DNA of 41,028 nt from Paracoccus sp. UBA889 (GTDB lineage: Bacteria; Pseudomonadota; Alphaproteobacteria; Rhodobacterales; Rhodobacteraceae). The translations under genes and the position numbers were made by a program. Positions 10,247 through 19,594 of the stretch are shown here, piece after piece. How positions within the stretch are numbered: position 1 is the first letter of the stretch; each line of letters begins with the position of its first letter. The stretch is from assembly GCA_002294185.1 (NCBI GenBank), contig DBFD01000065.1, forward strand, positions 1 to 41,028, in the 5' to 3' direction. The notes below the pieces were generated by a model, which saw only the letters and a list, made by a program, of their open reading frames with translations, ran no database searches and had not been told where the DNA came from.

Positions 10247-11287
10247 ATGACGAAGAACGGGATCAGCTATCGCGATGCAGGCGTGGATATCGACGCGGGA
10301 AACGCGCTGGTTGATCGGATCAAACCCGCGGCAGCCGCCACCGCGCGGGCCGGTGTGATGGACGCGCTTGGCGGCTTTGGCGCCCTGTTCGACCCGGCCG
10401 CCGCGGGCTATGACGATCCGGTCCTGGTGGCCGCGACCGATGGCGTCGGCACCAAGCTGCGGATTGCCATCGACACCGGGCATCTGGATGCGATCGGCCA
10501 GGATCTGGTCGCGATGTGCGTGAACGATCTGGTCTGTCAGGGTGCCGAGCCGCTGTTCTTTCTTGATTATTTTGCGACCGGCCGGCTTTCGGTCGATCAG
10601 GCCGCGCGGGTCGTCGAAAGTATCGCGCGGGGATGCCGGATGGCCGGCTGTGCCCTGATTGGTGGCGAGACGGCGGAAATGCCCGGCATGTATCACGATG
10701 GCGATTTCGACCTGGCCGGTTTCGCCGTCGGCGCGATGCGGCGTGGCACCGCCTTGCCCGCCGATGTGGGATTGGGCGATGTGCTGCTGGGCCTGTCCTC
10801 GGACGGGGTTCATTCCAACGGCTATTCGCTGGTTCGCAAGGTCGCAAAGCGCGCCGGCCTCGGCTGGGACGATGCCGCGCCTTTCGCCCGGGGCTCGCTG
10901 GGTCAGGCGCTGCTGGTGCCGACGCGGCTTTATGTCAAACCCGCGCTGGCCGCGATCCGCGCAGGCGGGGTTCACGGGCTGGCCCATATCACCGGCGGCG
11001 GCATCACCGAAAATCTGCCGCGCATCCTGCCCCGGGGCCTGGGCGCCCAGATCGACCTTGGCGCATGGCCCTTGCCGCCGGTCTTCGGCTGGCTGGCACA
11101 GGCGGGTGGCATCGGGCGGGACGAGATGCTGAAAACCTTCAACAGCGGAGTGGGCATGGTCCTGTCGGTCGCCGCCGACCGCGCCGACGCGCTGACCGCG
11201 GTGCTGGCCGATCAGGGCGAGCGCGTCCACCGGATCGGCCGCGTGACGGAGGGCGAGGGGGTGCGCTACAGCGGAACGCCTGCGTGA
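10247..11287 (+). CDS. purM: Phosphoribosylformylglycinamidine cyclo-ligase (AIR synthetase)
   Basis: A 346-residue PurM, which closes the imidazole ring of FGAM to AIR using ATP in de novo purine synthesis. [20 protein letters not shown] is the family's opening, [12 protein letters not shown] and [19 protein letters not shown] form the nucleotide site, and [11 protein letters not shown] and [15 protein letters not shown] follow. [12 protein letters not shown] and FNSGVGMV complete the ATP-grasp-like PurM fold. The start is the ATG at 10247, where the family homology begins; an in-frame upstream ATG at 10187 would add unrelated residues. Its stop overlaps purN by 4 bp (GTGA), a two-gene purine operon. 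Confidence 0.96.
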   Translation: MTKNGISYRDAGVDIDAGNALVDRIKPAAAATARAGVMDALGGFGALFDPAAAGYDDPVLVAATDGVGTKLRIAIDTGHLDAIGQDLVAMCVNDLVCQGAEPLFFLDYFATGRLSVDQAARVVESIARGCRMAGCALIGGETAEMPGMYHDGDFDLAGFAVGAMRRGTALPADVGLGDVLLGLSSDGVHSNGYSLVRKVAKRAGLGWDDAAPFARGSLGQALLVPTRLYVKPALAAIRAGGVHGLAHITGGGITENLPRILPRGLGAQIDLGAWPLPPVFGWLAQAGGIGRDEMLKTFNSGVGMVLSVAADRADALTAVLADQGERVHRIGRVTEGEGVRYSGTPA

Positions 11288-11871
11288 AGCGCGTTGCGAT
11301 CCTGATCTCTGGCGGCGGATCGAACATGGTCCGGCTGGCCGAGGACATGACGGGCGATCATCCTGCGCGGCCGGTTCTGGTCGTCTCGAACGATCCCGCC
11401 GCCTCGGGCTTGGCCAGGGCCGCCGCGATGGGCATCCCGACCGCCGCGATCGACCACCGCGCCTATCCCGGCGACCGCGCGAGGTTCGAGGCCGCGCTGC
11501 TTCGCCCGCTGCTTCGGGCGCGGCCCGACATCATCTGCCTCGCCGGCTTCATGCGCGTTCTGACCCCTGATTTCGTGCAGCTTTTCGCCGGTCGGATGCT
11601 GAACATCCATCCTTCTCTGTTGCCAAAATACCCCGGCCTGCACACCCATGCCCGCGCCATCGCTGCCGGCGATGCCGAAGCCGGCGCGAGCGTGCACGAG
11701 GTGATCGCCGATCTGGATGCGGGTCCGGTTCTGGGGCAGGCACGGGTGCGTGTCGAGCCCGGCGACACGCCCCGCAGCCTTGCCGCGCGGGTGCTGGCGC
11801 AGGAACATCGCCTCTATCCGGCCGTGCTGCGCCGTTTCGCCGCAGGCGACCGGACTCCGCTGATGCTCTAG
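11284..11871 (+). CDS. purN: Phosphoribosylglycinamide formyltransferase
   Basis: A 195-residue GAR transformylase, transferring formyl from 10-formyl-tetrahydrofolate to [13 protein letters not shown] is the phosphate-binding loop; [17 protein letters not shown] carries catalytic Asn107 and His109, and [10 protein letters not shown] carries Asp145, the complete Asn-His-Asp triad of the family. It starts with GTG at 11284 overlapping the purM stop, implying translational coupling. Its TAG stop shares a CTAG with the stop of the convergent cytochrome b561 gene. Confidence 0.95.
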   Translation: MKRVAILISGGGSNMVRLAEDMTGDHPARPVLVVSNDPAASGLARAAAMGIPTAAIDHRAYPGDRARFEAALLRPLLRARPDIICLAGFMRVLTPDFVQLFAGRMLNIHPSLLPKYPGLHTHARAIAAGDAEAGASVHEVIADLDAGPVLGQARVRVEPGDTPRSLAARVLAQEHRLYPAVLRRFAAGDRTPLML

Positions 11872-12338
11872 CGTCGCGGGCGCAGCCGGTTCATCAGCCC
11901 GTCCTTCAGAACGAAGTGATGATAGAGCGCGGCGGCCACATGCAGTCCCGCCAGTACCAGCAGCAGGTCCGTCAGCAACACGTGCAGGTCGCCCGCGCGG
12001 CCGATTCCGCCGAACCAGGCGGCCAGCCCGGCCAGCGGGATCGCGATCAGCACGATATGGAGCAGGGCGTGAATCAGCACCGCGACCCTGTCCAGCCCGG
12101 CACGGCCGTGCGGAGCGGCCGGCGCGCGGCGGCGCAGGGCCAGCCGCCAGATCGTGATGGCCAGGATCGTCACGCCGACGACCAGATGGGCCAGGGCGAC
12201 CGGCCCCAGAACCTTATCACCGCCGCGCATGAGCCGGCCGAAGGCCTGTCCCATCGGCCCGTTCCACAGATATTGAAAGATCACCAGCAGCACGATCGTC
12301 CAGTGCAGCACGATCTGTTGCGTCGTATATCGGAACAT
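11868..12338 (-). CDS. Cytochrome b561 family protein
   Basis: A 156-residue inner-membrane diheme cytochrome b. Four hydrophobic segments are visible, roughly residues 10-25, 43-67, 84-108 and 120-140. Candidate heme-ligating histidines are in IVLHWTIV, LAHLVVGV, LIHALLHIVL and GLHVAAALYHHF, matching the four-helix b561 (YodB-like) pattern. Such proteins pass electrons between the quinone pool and periplasmic or oxygen acceptors; the partner is unknown here. An AAAAGGAAAAC ribosome-binding site precedes the ATG at 12338. The stop overlaps purN's stop on the other strand. Confidence 0.9.
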   Translation of the reverse strand: MFRYTTQQIVLHWTIVLLVIFQYLWNGPMGQAFGRLMRGGDKVLGPVALAHLVVGVTILAITIWRLALRRRAPAAPHGRAGLDRVAVLIHALLHIVLIAIPLAGLAAWFGGIGRAGDLHVLLTDLLLVLAGLHVAAALYHHFVLKDGLMNRLRPRR

Positions 12339-12412
12339 CGGTGTTTTCCTTTTTCGTCAGGATCGAGATGGCGGTCAGGCCGGGTTCTCCAACGGAACGC
12401 AAAAGCCGGACG

Positions 12413-13018
12413 TCATGGCAGCCACAGGGCCGACAGGGCGGTGAGGGGATCGTTCTCGGACCAGATTTCCGCGCCGATGCCGATGAAATCCGTCACCGGC
12501 GACAGATCCGCGATCAGGGCGCGATCAATCGCGCCCTCGGCAACGACCGGCACCTCGATCATCTCGGACCACCACTGGAACAGGTCCAGCGGGGCGGGGC
12601 CGCCGCGCCCAAGCGCGGTGTCGCCGACCGGGCCGAAGCTGACGTAATCCGCCCCCGCCTCGGCCGCGTTCATCCCCTCGTGTCGCGAGGTTCCGCAGAA
12701 GGCGCCGACGATGGCGTCGGCGCCCAGATCCTTGCGTGCGGCGCGGACGCCGCGCGCGCCGTCGGTCAGGTGCACCCCGTCAAGCCCGTGCCGCTGGGCC
12801 AGCCTGACATGATCTTCGATCACCACCGCCACGTCACGGTTATGGGCGATCTCGCGCGCCAGATCGGCGAGGCGGCCCAGTTCGTCCTCTTCCGCGCCCG
12901 CGCGGATGCGCAGACAGGCGGGGGGAAAGCGGTCCATCACCTCGGTCAGCAGCGGCCCCAGGGCCGAGGCCTGCGCGCCGGCGGGGGTCATCAGGTAAAG
13001 CTGCGGCGTGTCGGTCAT
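12413..13018 (-). CDS. Thiamine-phosphate-synthase-like protein (ThiE paralogue, atypical active site)
   Basis: A 201-residue TIM-barrel protein related to ThiE. Family-like segments are GLDGVHLTDG, GADYVSFGPVGDT and VPVVAEGAI. Several ThiE active-site positions differ. The QxRxK diphosphate motif reads CLRIRAG, the VNDD pair reads VIED, and the T-x-T-K segment after GP is DTALGR. These changes make plain thiamine phosphate synthase activity doubtful; a related salvage or regulatory role is possible, but I cannot say which. The ATG at 13018 follows a GGAG-type site. It is divergent from the TrmJ-like gene with a 72-bp gap. No other thiamine genes are adjacent. Confidence 0.8.
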   Translation of the reverse strand: MTDTPQLYLMTPAGAQASALGPLLTEVMDRFPPACLRIRAGAEEDELGRLADLAREIAHNRDVAVVIEDHVRLAQRHGLDGVHLTDGARGVRAARKDLGADAIVGAFCGTSRHEGMNAAEAGADYVSFGPVGDTALGRGGPAPLDLFQWWSEMIEVPVVAEGAIDRALIADLSPVTDFIGIGAEIWSENDPLTALSALWLP

Positions 13019-13090
13019 GGGAAACTCCATCGGTTCCCCTGCAGATAGCGCAGCTTGCCGCCCGCTGCCAGACGGACTATGCGGACGGCC

Positions 13091-13822
13091 ATGCAGCACG
13101 ATCCGCGCCAGCCCGTCATCATCCTGGTTCGCCCGCAGATGGGCGAGAATATCGGCGCCGCGGCGCGCGCCATGCTGAATTTCGGCCTGACCGAGATGCG
13201 GCTGGTCGATCCGCGCGACGGCTGGCCCAACCCCAGGGCCATTGCCATGGCCTCGGGGGCGGCAGGGCAGGTGCTGGATCATGCCCGGATCCATCCGACC
13301 CTGGCCGAGGCGATGGAAGGGATCGATTATGCTTTCGCCACCACCGCCCGCGGCCGCGAACTGTCGAAGCCGGTCTTCACCCCCGCCGCCGCGATGGACA
13401 AGGCGCGCCGTCATGACGGCCGCAGCGCGATCGTCTTCGGCCCCGAACGCGCCGGGCTGGAAAACGACGACGTGGCGCGTGCCAATGCCATCGTCACCGT
13501 GCCGGTCAATCCGGCTTTTCCGTCGCTTAACCTGGCGCAGGCGGTGCTGCTGATGGGCTATGAATGGGGCCGCGACACTTTGCCGCCCGAGCCCGCGCCG
13601 CATCGGCGCAAGGCCGATGCCGAGTGGCTTGCGGATCGGGTCGAGATCGAACGGCTGGGCGATCACTACGAGGAAAAGCTGGCCCAAGCGGGGTTCTTCT
13701 TTCCCGAAACCAAGGCCGCGGCGATGCGGCTGAACCTGCGCAACATGTGGTCGCGGCTGGTGCTGACGCGCGGCGATGTCCGCATCCTGCACGGCGTCCT
13801 GCGCCAATTGACCCGCCGCTAG
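13091..13822 (+). CDS. trmJ: TrmJ-type tRNA (cytidine/uridine-32-2'-O)-methyltransferase (SpoU/TrmH family)
   Basis: A 243-residue SPOUT methylase. PVIILVRPQMGENIGAAARA is motif 1 with the conserved Asn-x-Gly-x-x-x-Arg; IVFGPERAGLENDDV is motif 2 and LNLAQAVLLMGYEW is motif 3 of the trefoil-knot SAM site. The C-terminal helical extension (after about 165) matches TrmJ rather than TrmL. The reaction is 2'-O-methylation of tRNA position 32. The start at 13091 (MQHDPRQP) is preferred; the ATG at 13079 is an alternative. The exact RNA target is a family inference. Confidence 0.88.
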   Translation: MQHDPRQPVIILVRPQMGENIGAAARAMLNFGLTEMRLVDPRDGWPNPRAIAMASGAAGQVLDHARIHPTLAEAMEGIDYAFATTARGRELSKPVFTPAAAMDKARRHDGRSAIVFGPERAGLENDDVARANAIVTVPVNPAFPSLNLAQAVLLMGYEWGRDTLPPEPAPHRRKADAEWLADRVEIERLGDHYEEKLAQAGFFFPETKAAAMRLNLRNMWSRLVLTRGDVRILHGVLRQLTRR

Positions 13823-13860
13823 GCGCGACCTAACCTCCGCCCCAGTTGAAGGAGCCGATC

Positions 13861-15009
13861 ATGGCCAAGCGCCCCGTTTTCGAGGAAGTCTCGGACCCAG
13901 GTGCCAGCACCCGCCCGGTGACGCGGACCGGCATCATCGACGCCGCGCCGCGCGGCGCGCGCCGGGCGATCCGGGTCTGGCTGATGGTGTTGTTCGTCAT
14001 GGTCGCCGCGATGATCGCGCTTGGCGGCGCGACGCGGCTGACCGGATCGGGCCTTTCGATCACCGAATGGGCGCCCGTCACCGGCGCGCTGCCGCCGATG
14101 GACGCGGCCCGGTGGCAATCCGAATTCCAGGCCTACCAGCAGATCCCGCAATATCGCGAGGTCAATCCCGACATGGATCTGGCTGGCTTCAAGCGAATCT
14201 ATTGGTGGGAATGGTCCCATCGCCTGCTGGGCCGCACCGTGGGACTGATCTGGGCGCTCGGCTTCTTCGGCTTTCTGCTGACCCGCCGCATACCGGCGGG
14301 CTGGACGCAGCGATTGCTGGGAATCGGCCTTCTGGGCGGGCTTCAGGGGGCGATCGGCTGGTGGATGGTCAGTTCCGGTCTGGCCGAGGGGATGGTGCGC
14401 GTGGCCTCTTACCGGCTGGCGACGCATCTGGGGATCGCCTTCATCATCCTGGGTCTGATTGCCTGGTATGTGCTGATGCTGGGCCGGTCCGAAGCGGACC
14501 TGCTGCGAGCAAGGCGCGCGGGCGAGCGCAGGCTGTTCGGCATGGCCACCGGCCTGATGCATCTGGCCTTCGTGCAGATCCTGATCGGCGCGCTGGTCGC
14601 GGGCATCGATGCGGGCCGCCAATATACCGGCTGGCCGACCATGGGCGGCGAATGGATCCCCTCTGCGATCTGGGATTCCTCGCTGGGTTGGCGCAATCTG
14701 TTCGAAAACCCGGCCCTGGTGCAGTTCGTCCACCGCATGACCGGCTATCTGCTGGCGATCTTCGCGGTGGTGGTCTGGCTGCGCGCGCGGCGTTCGCCCC
14801 ATCCGGTGACGCGCGGGGCCTTTACCGCGATGATCGTCATGGTGGCGGTGCAGGTGGGCCTGGGCATCATGAACGTGATCAACGCCTCGCCCCTGTCGCT
14901 GGCCCTGACCCACCAGCTGGGCGCGGTGGCGCTGTTCGTGCTGATCATCCGGGCCCGCCACCACGCCCGCTACCCGCATCAAACCTCGCTGAGGGGGAAA
15001 ACCCGATGA
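13861..15009 (+). CDS. ctaA: Heme A synthase (COX15/CtaA family)
   Basis: A 382-residue integral membrane protein with eight hydrophobic segments in two four-helix halves. It oxidises heme O to heme A for aa3-type cytochrome oxidase. GGATRLTGSGLSITEWAPVTG is the family signature after the first helix; IYWWEWSHRLLGR, RLATHLGIAF, VQFVHRMTGYL and LTHQLGAVALF carry the heme-ligand histidines. The long loop WQSEFQAYQQIPQYREVNPD is typical of the alphaproteobacterial/mitochondrial COX15 form. A GAAGGAG site precedes the ATG at 13861. The stop overlaps the carboxypeptidase start (ATGA). Confidence 0.95.
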   Translation: MAKRPVFEEVSDPGASTRPVTRTGIIDAAPRGARRAIRVWLMVLFVMVAAMIALGGATRLTGSGLSITEWAPVTGALPPMDAARWQSEFQAYQQIPQYREVNPDMDLAGFKRIYWWEWSHRLLGRTVGLIWALGFFGFLLTRRIPAGWTQRLLGIGLLGGLQGAIGWWMVSSGLAEGMVRVASYRLATHLGIAFIILGLIAWYVLMLGRSEADLLRARRAGERRLFGMATGLMHLAFVQILIGALVAGIDAGRQYTGWPTMGGEWIPSAIWDSSLGWRNLFENPALVQFVHRMTGYLLAIFAVVVWLRARRSPHPVTRGAFTAMIVMVAVQVGLGIMNVINASPLSLALTHQLGAVALFVLIIRARHHARYPHQTSLRGKTR

Positions 15010-16478
15010 GCGCCCTGGACGAATTGCTGAGCTTTCAGCGTCAGACCGAAGCCCTGTCCTCGGTCGCCGAGCGGCTGGGCTGGGATCAGGAAACCGTCAT
15101 GCCGCGCGGCGCGGTGGAACAGCGGGCCGAGGAAATGGCCGCGATGGAATCGGTGCTGCACGAACGCCGCACCGATCCGCGCCTTGGCGAATGGCTGGAC
15201 GCGGCCCGCCCACAGACCGGGCCCGACATCCGCATCGTCGAGTTGATCGGTCGCGACTATGCCCGCAGGATCCGCATCCCGGCCCGCCTCGCGACCGAAC
15301 TGGCGCGCGTGACCTCGCTGGCGCAAGGCATCTGGGCCGAGGCGCGTGCCAATGACGCGCCCGAGGACTTTCTGCCGACGCTGGATCAGGTGCTGCTGCT
15401 GAAACGCGAGGAGGCCGCGGCGCTGGCCGATGGCGGCGATCTCTATGATGCGCTGCTGGAGGATTACGAGCCCGGCACGACCGGGGCCGAAATCGCCGGC
15501 CTGTTCGACGCGATGCGGCCGCGCCTGGTCGCGCTGCGCGAGGATGTGCTGGGCGCCGAGCGCCAGCCCCAGACGCTGCAGGGGCATTTCCCGCAGGAAA
15601 CCCAGCTTCGGCTGGCCCGCACCTGCGCGACGGCCTTCGGCTATGACTGGACGCGGGGGCGGATGGACATGGCGGTCCATCCCTTCAGCAGCGGCCGCTG
15701 GCAGGACAGCCGCATCACCACGCGCGTGGTCGAGCCCGAGCCGTTCAACTGCATCTATTCCACCATCCACGAGGTCGGCCATTCCAGTTATGAGCTTGGG
15801 ATCGACCCCGACTATGCCTTCACGCCGCTGGGACGCGGCGTCTCGATGGGGGTCCACGAAAGCCAGAGCCGCATCTACGAGAACCAGATGGGGCGCGGCC
15901 GGGCCTTTGCAGGCTGGCTGTTCAACCGCATGTCGGATGCCTTCGACGGGTTGAACATCCAGGATGCCGATGCCTTCCACGCGACCGTCAACAAGGTCAC
16001 ACCGGGCTATATCCGCACCGAATCCGACGAAATCCAGTATAACCTGCACATCATGCTGCGCTTCGACCTGGAACGCGACCTGATTTCCGGGCGGCTGGAC
16101 ACGCGCGATCTGGTCGAGGCGTGGAACGCCCGTTTTCTCGGGGATTTTGGCGTTGCGGTGAACCGGCCCGCCAATGGCCTTTTGCAGGACGTTCATTGGT
16201 CGGTTGGCCTGTTCGGCTATTTCCCGACCTATGCGCTTGGCAATGTCTATGCGGGCTGCCTGAACGCCGCGATGCGCGAGGCCGTCCCGGATCTGGACGC
16301 TGCACTGGCCCAGGGCGACGCGGCGCCGGGGGTCGAATGGATGCGCGAGAACGTGCAGCGCCATGGCGGTTTGTATCCGCCGCGCCACTTGATCGAACAG
16401 GCAACCGGCCGACCCGTCACGCCCGAACCGCTGCTGGATTATCTGGAAGAAAAATTCGGTCGTATCTACGGGCTTTGA
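15006..16478 (+). CDS. Carboxypeptidase Taq, M32 family metallopeptidase
   Basis: A 490-residue cytosolic zinc carboxypeptidase. STIHEVGHSSYELG contains the HExxH zinc motif; GVHESQSRIYENQ supplies the third ligand and the family HES motif, and IRTESDEIQYNLH is the conserved M32 substrate-binding stretch. LGNVYAGCLNAAM near the C-terminus also fits. M32 enzymes remove C-terminal residues broadly, except proline, and act in peptide recycling. The ATG at 15006 overlaps the ctaA stop by 4 bp, so the two are co-transcribed although no functional link is known. Confidence 0.94.
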   Translation: MSALDELLSFQRQTEALSSVAERLGWDQETVMPRGAVEQRAEEMAAMESVLHERRTDPRLGEWLDAARPQTGPDIRIVELIGRDYARRIRIPARLATELARVTSLAQGIWAEARANDAPEDFLPTLDQVLLLKREEAAALADGGDLYDALLEDYEPGTTGAEIAGLFDAMRPRLVALREDVLGAERQPQTLQGHFPQETQLRLARTCATAFGYDWTRGRMDMAVHPFSSGRWQDSRITTRVVEPEPFNCIYSTIHEVGHSSYELGIDPDYAFTPLGRGVSMGVHESQSRIYENQMGRGRAFAGWLFNRMSDAFDGLNIQDADAFHATVNKVTPGYIRTESDEIQYNLHIMLRFDLERDLISGRLDTRDLVEAWNARFLGDFGVAVNRPANGLLQDVHWSVGLFGYFPTYALGNVYAGCLNAAMREAVPDLDAALAQGDAAPGVEWMRENVQRHGGLYPPRHLIEQATGRPVTPEPLLDYLEEKFGRIYGL

Positions 16479-16595
16479 CGGGCGCCATCCCGTCCGCGCG
16501 GAAATGGGGCCGCCACGCCTGGCGGTTGCGTCCGGCCGCGTGATCTGTCAGGCCCTGTTCCATCACGGTGTTTTTACCAAAGAAGGGGCGAAGCC

Positions 16596-18065
16596 ATGGC
16601 AACCGGAGTCTGGATCAGCCTGATCCTCTATTTTCTGCTGATGCTGGCCATCGGCGTCTACGCTTGGCGGAAATCGACCTCCAGCTCCGAGGAATACATG
16701 CTGGGCGGACGCAACCTGCCACCGGCGGTCGCGGCGCTGTCTGCCGGCGCCTCGGACATGAGTGGATGGCTGCTGCTGGGCCTGCCCGGCGCGCTTTATG
16801 CCGCCGGGCTTGTCGAATCCTGGATCGGGATCGGGCTTTTCGTCGGCGCGCTGGTCAACTGGATCGTGGTGGCGCCGCGACTGCGCGAACAGACCGAACG
16901 CTACGACAATTCGCTGACCATTCCCGGATTTCTCGCCAACCGCTTCCCGACGCAAGCCCTGACGCTTCGCGTCATCTCGGCCGTGGTGATCGTGGTGTTC
17001 TTCGCCGTCTATACCGCATCGGGCCTGGTCGGCGGCGGCAAGCTGTTCCAATCGGCCTTCGGCGGCAATTATCAGGCGGGCGTGTGGCTGACGCTGGGGG
17101 TCGTGCTGGCCTATACGGTGATCGGCGGCTTCCTTGCCGTCAGCCTGACCGATTTCGTCCAGGGCTGCATCATGATGCTGGCGCTGATCATCATGCCGCT
17201 GGTGGTGCTGATGGGCCCTGGCGGCGGCGGCTTCGATCAGGCGCGCGAGACCCTGGCGGGGGTCGATCCCGAATTTCTTTCGCTGACCCGGGGGCTGACC
17301 GTGGTGGGCTTTCTGTCGGCGGTGACCTGGGGGCTGGGCTATTTCGGCCAGCCCCACATCATCGTCCGCTTCATGGCGGTGCGCAGCGTCCGCGAGGTGC
17401 CGATGGCCCGCAATATCGGAATGGGCTGGATGGCGATTTCGCTGCTGGGTGCGGTCGGTCTGGGCATTTTCGGTCGCGCCTATGTGGTGCGCAACGGCCT
17501 GACCGTCGAAGACCCCGAGACGATCTTCATTCTGCTGGCCGATCTGCTGTTCCATCCGCTGGTTACGGGCTTTCTGTTCGCCGCCCTGCTGGCCGCGATC
17601 ATGAGCACCGTCAGCAGCCAGCTTCTGGTCTCGTCCAGTTCGCTGACGGAAGATTTCTACCGGCTGTTCTTCGATCGCGACGCGGACGAGAAGATGCTGG
17701 TCATGGTCGGTCGCATCGCGGTGCTGGCGGTCGGCATTGTCGCGGCCTTCATCGCCCGCGATCCGAATTCAAGCGTGCTGTCGCTGGTTTCGAATGCCTG
17801 GGCCGGGTTCGGCGCCGCCTTCGGACCGCTGATCATCCTGTCGCTGACATGGTCGCGCATGACCGGACTGGGCGCGGTGGCCGGGCTGGTCGTGGGCGCG
17901 GTGACGGTCATGATCTGGATATGGGCGGGCCTCAATTCCAGCTTCCTCGGCGGACCGGGCGTCTACGAGATCATTCCGGGTTTCCTGCTGGCGGGACTTG
18001 CCATTATCGGCGTCAGCCTGATGACCGAGGCCAGGGGCGAATTCCGGCCCTTGACCGGAGGCTGA
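16596..18065 (+). CDS. putP: Sodium/proline symporter (SSS family)
   Basis: A 489-residue transporter with about 13 hydrophobic segments. GASDMSGWLLLGLPGALYAA and the following ESWIGIGLFVGALVNW closely match the PutP sodium and proline-binding helices 2-3; NSLTIPGFLANRFP and MSTVSSQLLVSSSSLTEDFY (helix 9) are also typical of PutP. It imports L-proline with sodium. A GAAGGGGC ribosome-binding site precedes the ATG at 16596. It stands alone: no putA or proline gene is adjacent. Its end is 55 bp from the convergent preA. Among SSS carriers, proline is the best match, not proven. Confidence 0.9.
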   Translation: MATGVWISLILYFLLMLAIGVYAWRKSTSSSEEYMLGGRNLPPAVAALSAGASDMSGWLLLGLPGALYAAGLVESWIGIGLFVGALVNWIVVAPRLREQTERYDNSLTIPGFLANRFPTQALTLRVISAVVIVVFFAVYTASGLVGGGKLFQSAFGGNYQAGVWLTLGVVLAYTVIGGFLAVSLTDFVQGCIMMLALIIMPLVVLMGPGGGGFDQARETLAGVDPEFLSLTRGLTVVGFLSAVTWGLGYFGQPHIIVRFMAVRSVREVPMARNIGMGWMAISLLGAVGLGIFGRAYVVRNGLTVEDPETIFILLADLLFHPLVTGFLFAALLAAIMSTVSSQLLVSSSSLTEDFYRLFFDRDADEKMLVMVGRIAVLAVGIVAAFIARDPNSSVLSLVSNAWAGFGAAFGPLIILSLTWSRMTGLGAVAGLVVGAVTVMIWIWAGLNSSFLGGPGVYEIIPGFLLAGLAIIGVSLMTEARGEFRPLTGG

Positions 18066-18120
18066 GCGCGCGATCGCGCCGCCGCCGGTGCGATTCCTGT
18101 CCCAGGCGGACGGCCGGGTG

Positions 18121-19419
18121 CTACTCGGCCGCCTTCGCCATCGGATTGTTCGGATGCGTCGTCCAGTTGGCATAGTCGGCGCGCCGGATGCCCGTGCGCC
18201 TGTCCAGCTCGCCCGGCTCCAGTTCGCGCATGGTGATGCAATCCTCGACCGGGCAGACATCGACGCAGAGGTTGCAGGCGACGCATTCTTCCTCGATCAC
18301 CTCGAAGATGCGACCGGGCTTCATCGCGATGGCCTGGTGGCTGGTATCCTCGCAGGCGGCATAGCAGCGCCCGCATTTGATGCAGGCGTCCTGGTCGATC
18401 ACCGCCTTGGTGACATAGTTCAGGTTCAGGTAGCGCCAGTCGGTGACATTGGGGACCGCCCGTCCGATCAGGTCCGGCAGGCCCATTTCGTGGCTGTCCA
18501 GATAATCGCGCAGCCCGCTGATCATGTCCTGCACCACCTTGAAGCCATAGGTCATCGCCGCCGTGCAGACCTGCACATTTCCCGCCCCGAGCGCCATGAA
18601 TTCGGCCGCGTCGCGCCAGGTCGTGATACCGCCGATGCCGCTGATCGGCAGCCCGCGCGTGTCCGCGCCGCGCGCGATTTCCGACACCATGCTCAGCGCG
18701 ATCGGCTTGACTGCCGGCCCGCAATACCCGCCATGCGCACCCTTGCCGTCGATCGTGGGCTGCGGCGCGAACAGATCCAGATCGACCGAGGTGATGCTGT
18801 TGATCGTGTTGATCAGACTGACCGCGTCGGCCCCGCCGCGCCGGGCAGCCTCGGCCGGTTTGCAGATATCGGTGATGTTCGGCGTCAGCTTCACGATGCA
18901 GGGCATCCGCGAATATTGCTTGACCCAGCGTGTCACCATCTCGATATAGTCCGGCACCTGTCCGACCGCGCTGCCCATGCCGCGTTCGGACATCCCGTGC
19001 GGGCAGCCGAAATTCAGTTCGACCCCGTCGGCGCCGGTATCCTCGATCTGGCTCAGGATCCTGCGCCAGCTATCCTCGTCGCAGGGCACCATCAGGCTGA
19101 TGACCAGTGCCCGATCGGGATAGTCGCGCTTGACCTGCTTGATCTCGCGCAGGTTCACCTCCAGCGGGCGGTCGGTGATGAGTTCGATGTTGTTCAGGCC
19201 CAGAACCCGCCGGTCATTGCCATGGATCACGCCGTATCGCGGGCCGTTGACGTTCACGACGGGCGGTCCCTCGCTGCCCAATGTCTTCCACACGACCCCG
19301 CCCCATCCGGCCTGAAAGGCCCGTCGGACGTTGTATTCCTTGTCGGTGGGCGGGGCCGAGGCCAGCCAGAACGGATTGGGAGACTTGATCCCGATAAAGT
19401 CGCTGCGCAGATCAGCCAT
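18121..19419 (-). CDS. preA: NAD(P)-dependent dihydropyrimidine dehydrogenase, catalytic subunit
   Basis: A 432-residue FMN and iron-sulfur subunit that reduces uracil or thymine to the 5,6-dihydro form, first step of the reductive pathway. The N-terminal dihydroorotate-dehydrogenase-like barrel has FWLASAPPTDK, and NFGCPHGMSERGMG holds the catalytic cysteine loop. The C-terminus carries two [4Fe-4S] motifs, CIKCGRCYAAC and CVACNLCVDVCPVEDC. I start at the ATG at 19419 (MADLRSD), behind a GGAAGGAAGGA site; the longer in-frame start is unlikely. It follows preT on the same strand with a 175-bp gap in which I see no gene. Confidence 0.95.
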   Translation of the reverse strand: MADLRSDFIGIKSPNPFWLASAPPTDKEYNVRRAFQAGWGGVVWKTLGSEGPPVVNVNGPRYGVIHGNDRRVLGLNNIELITDRPLEVNLREIKQVKRDYPDRALVISLMVPCDEDSWRRILSQIEDTGADGVELNFGCPHGMSERGMGSAVGQVPDYIEMVTRWVKQYSRMPCIVKLTPNITDICKPAEAARRGGADAVSLINTINSITSVDLDLFAPQPTIDGKGAHGGYCGPAVKPIALSMVSEIARGADTRGLPISGIGGITTWRDAAEFMALGAGNVQVCTAAMTYGFKVVQDMISGLRDYLDSHEMGLPDLIGRAVPNVTDWRYLNLNYVTKAVIDQDACIKCGRCYAACEDTSHQAIAMKPGRIFEVIEEECVACNLCVDVCPVEDCITMRELEPGELDRRTGIRRADYANWTTHPNNPMAKAAE

Positions 19420-19594
19420 CGCTTGTCCTTCCTTCCAACGGGCCAGACGGGCCGGGCCTATTTCAGCTATTTGCGGTCGATGGGGCAATCCTTGTCTTGG
19501 CCGCGCGGTCCGGCAGCAGCCGGATCATCGTGACCCCACCCCGCAGCAGGCCATAGACGAAAAGACGGTTTCTCGATCATGGCCGGTCCTTCCG

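Noticed and set aside
11623-11640. Another copy of the CCCCGG-type intergenic repeat
   Set aside because: It lies within the conserved PurN active-site coding segment and is explained by the protein.
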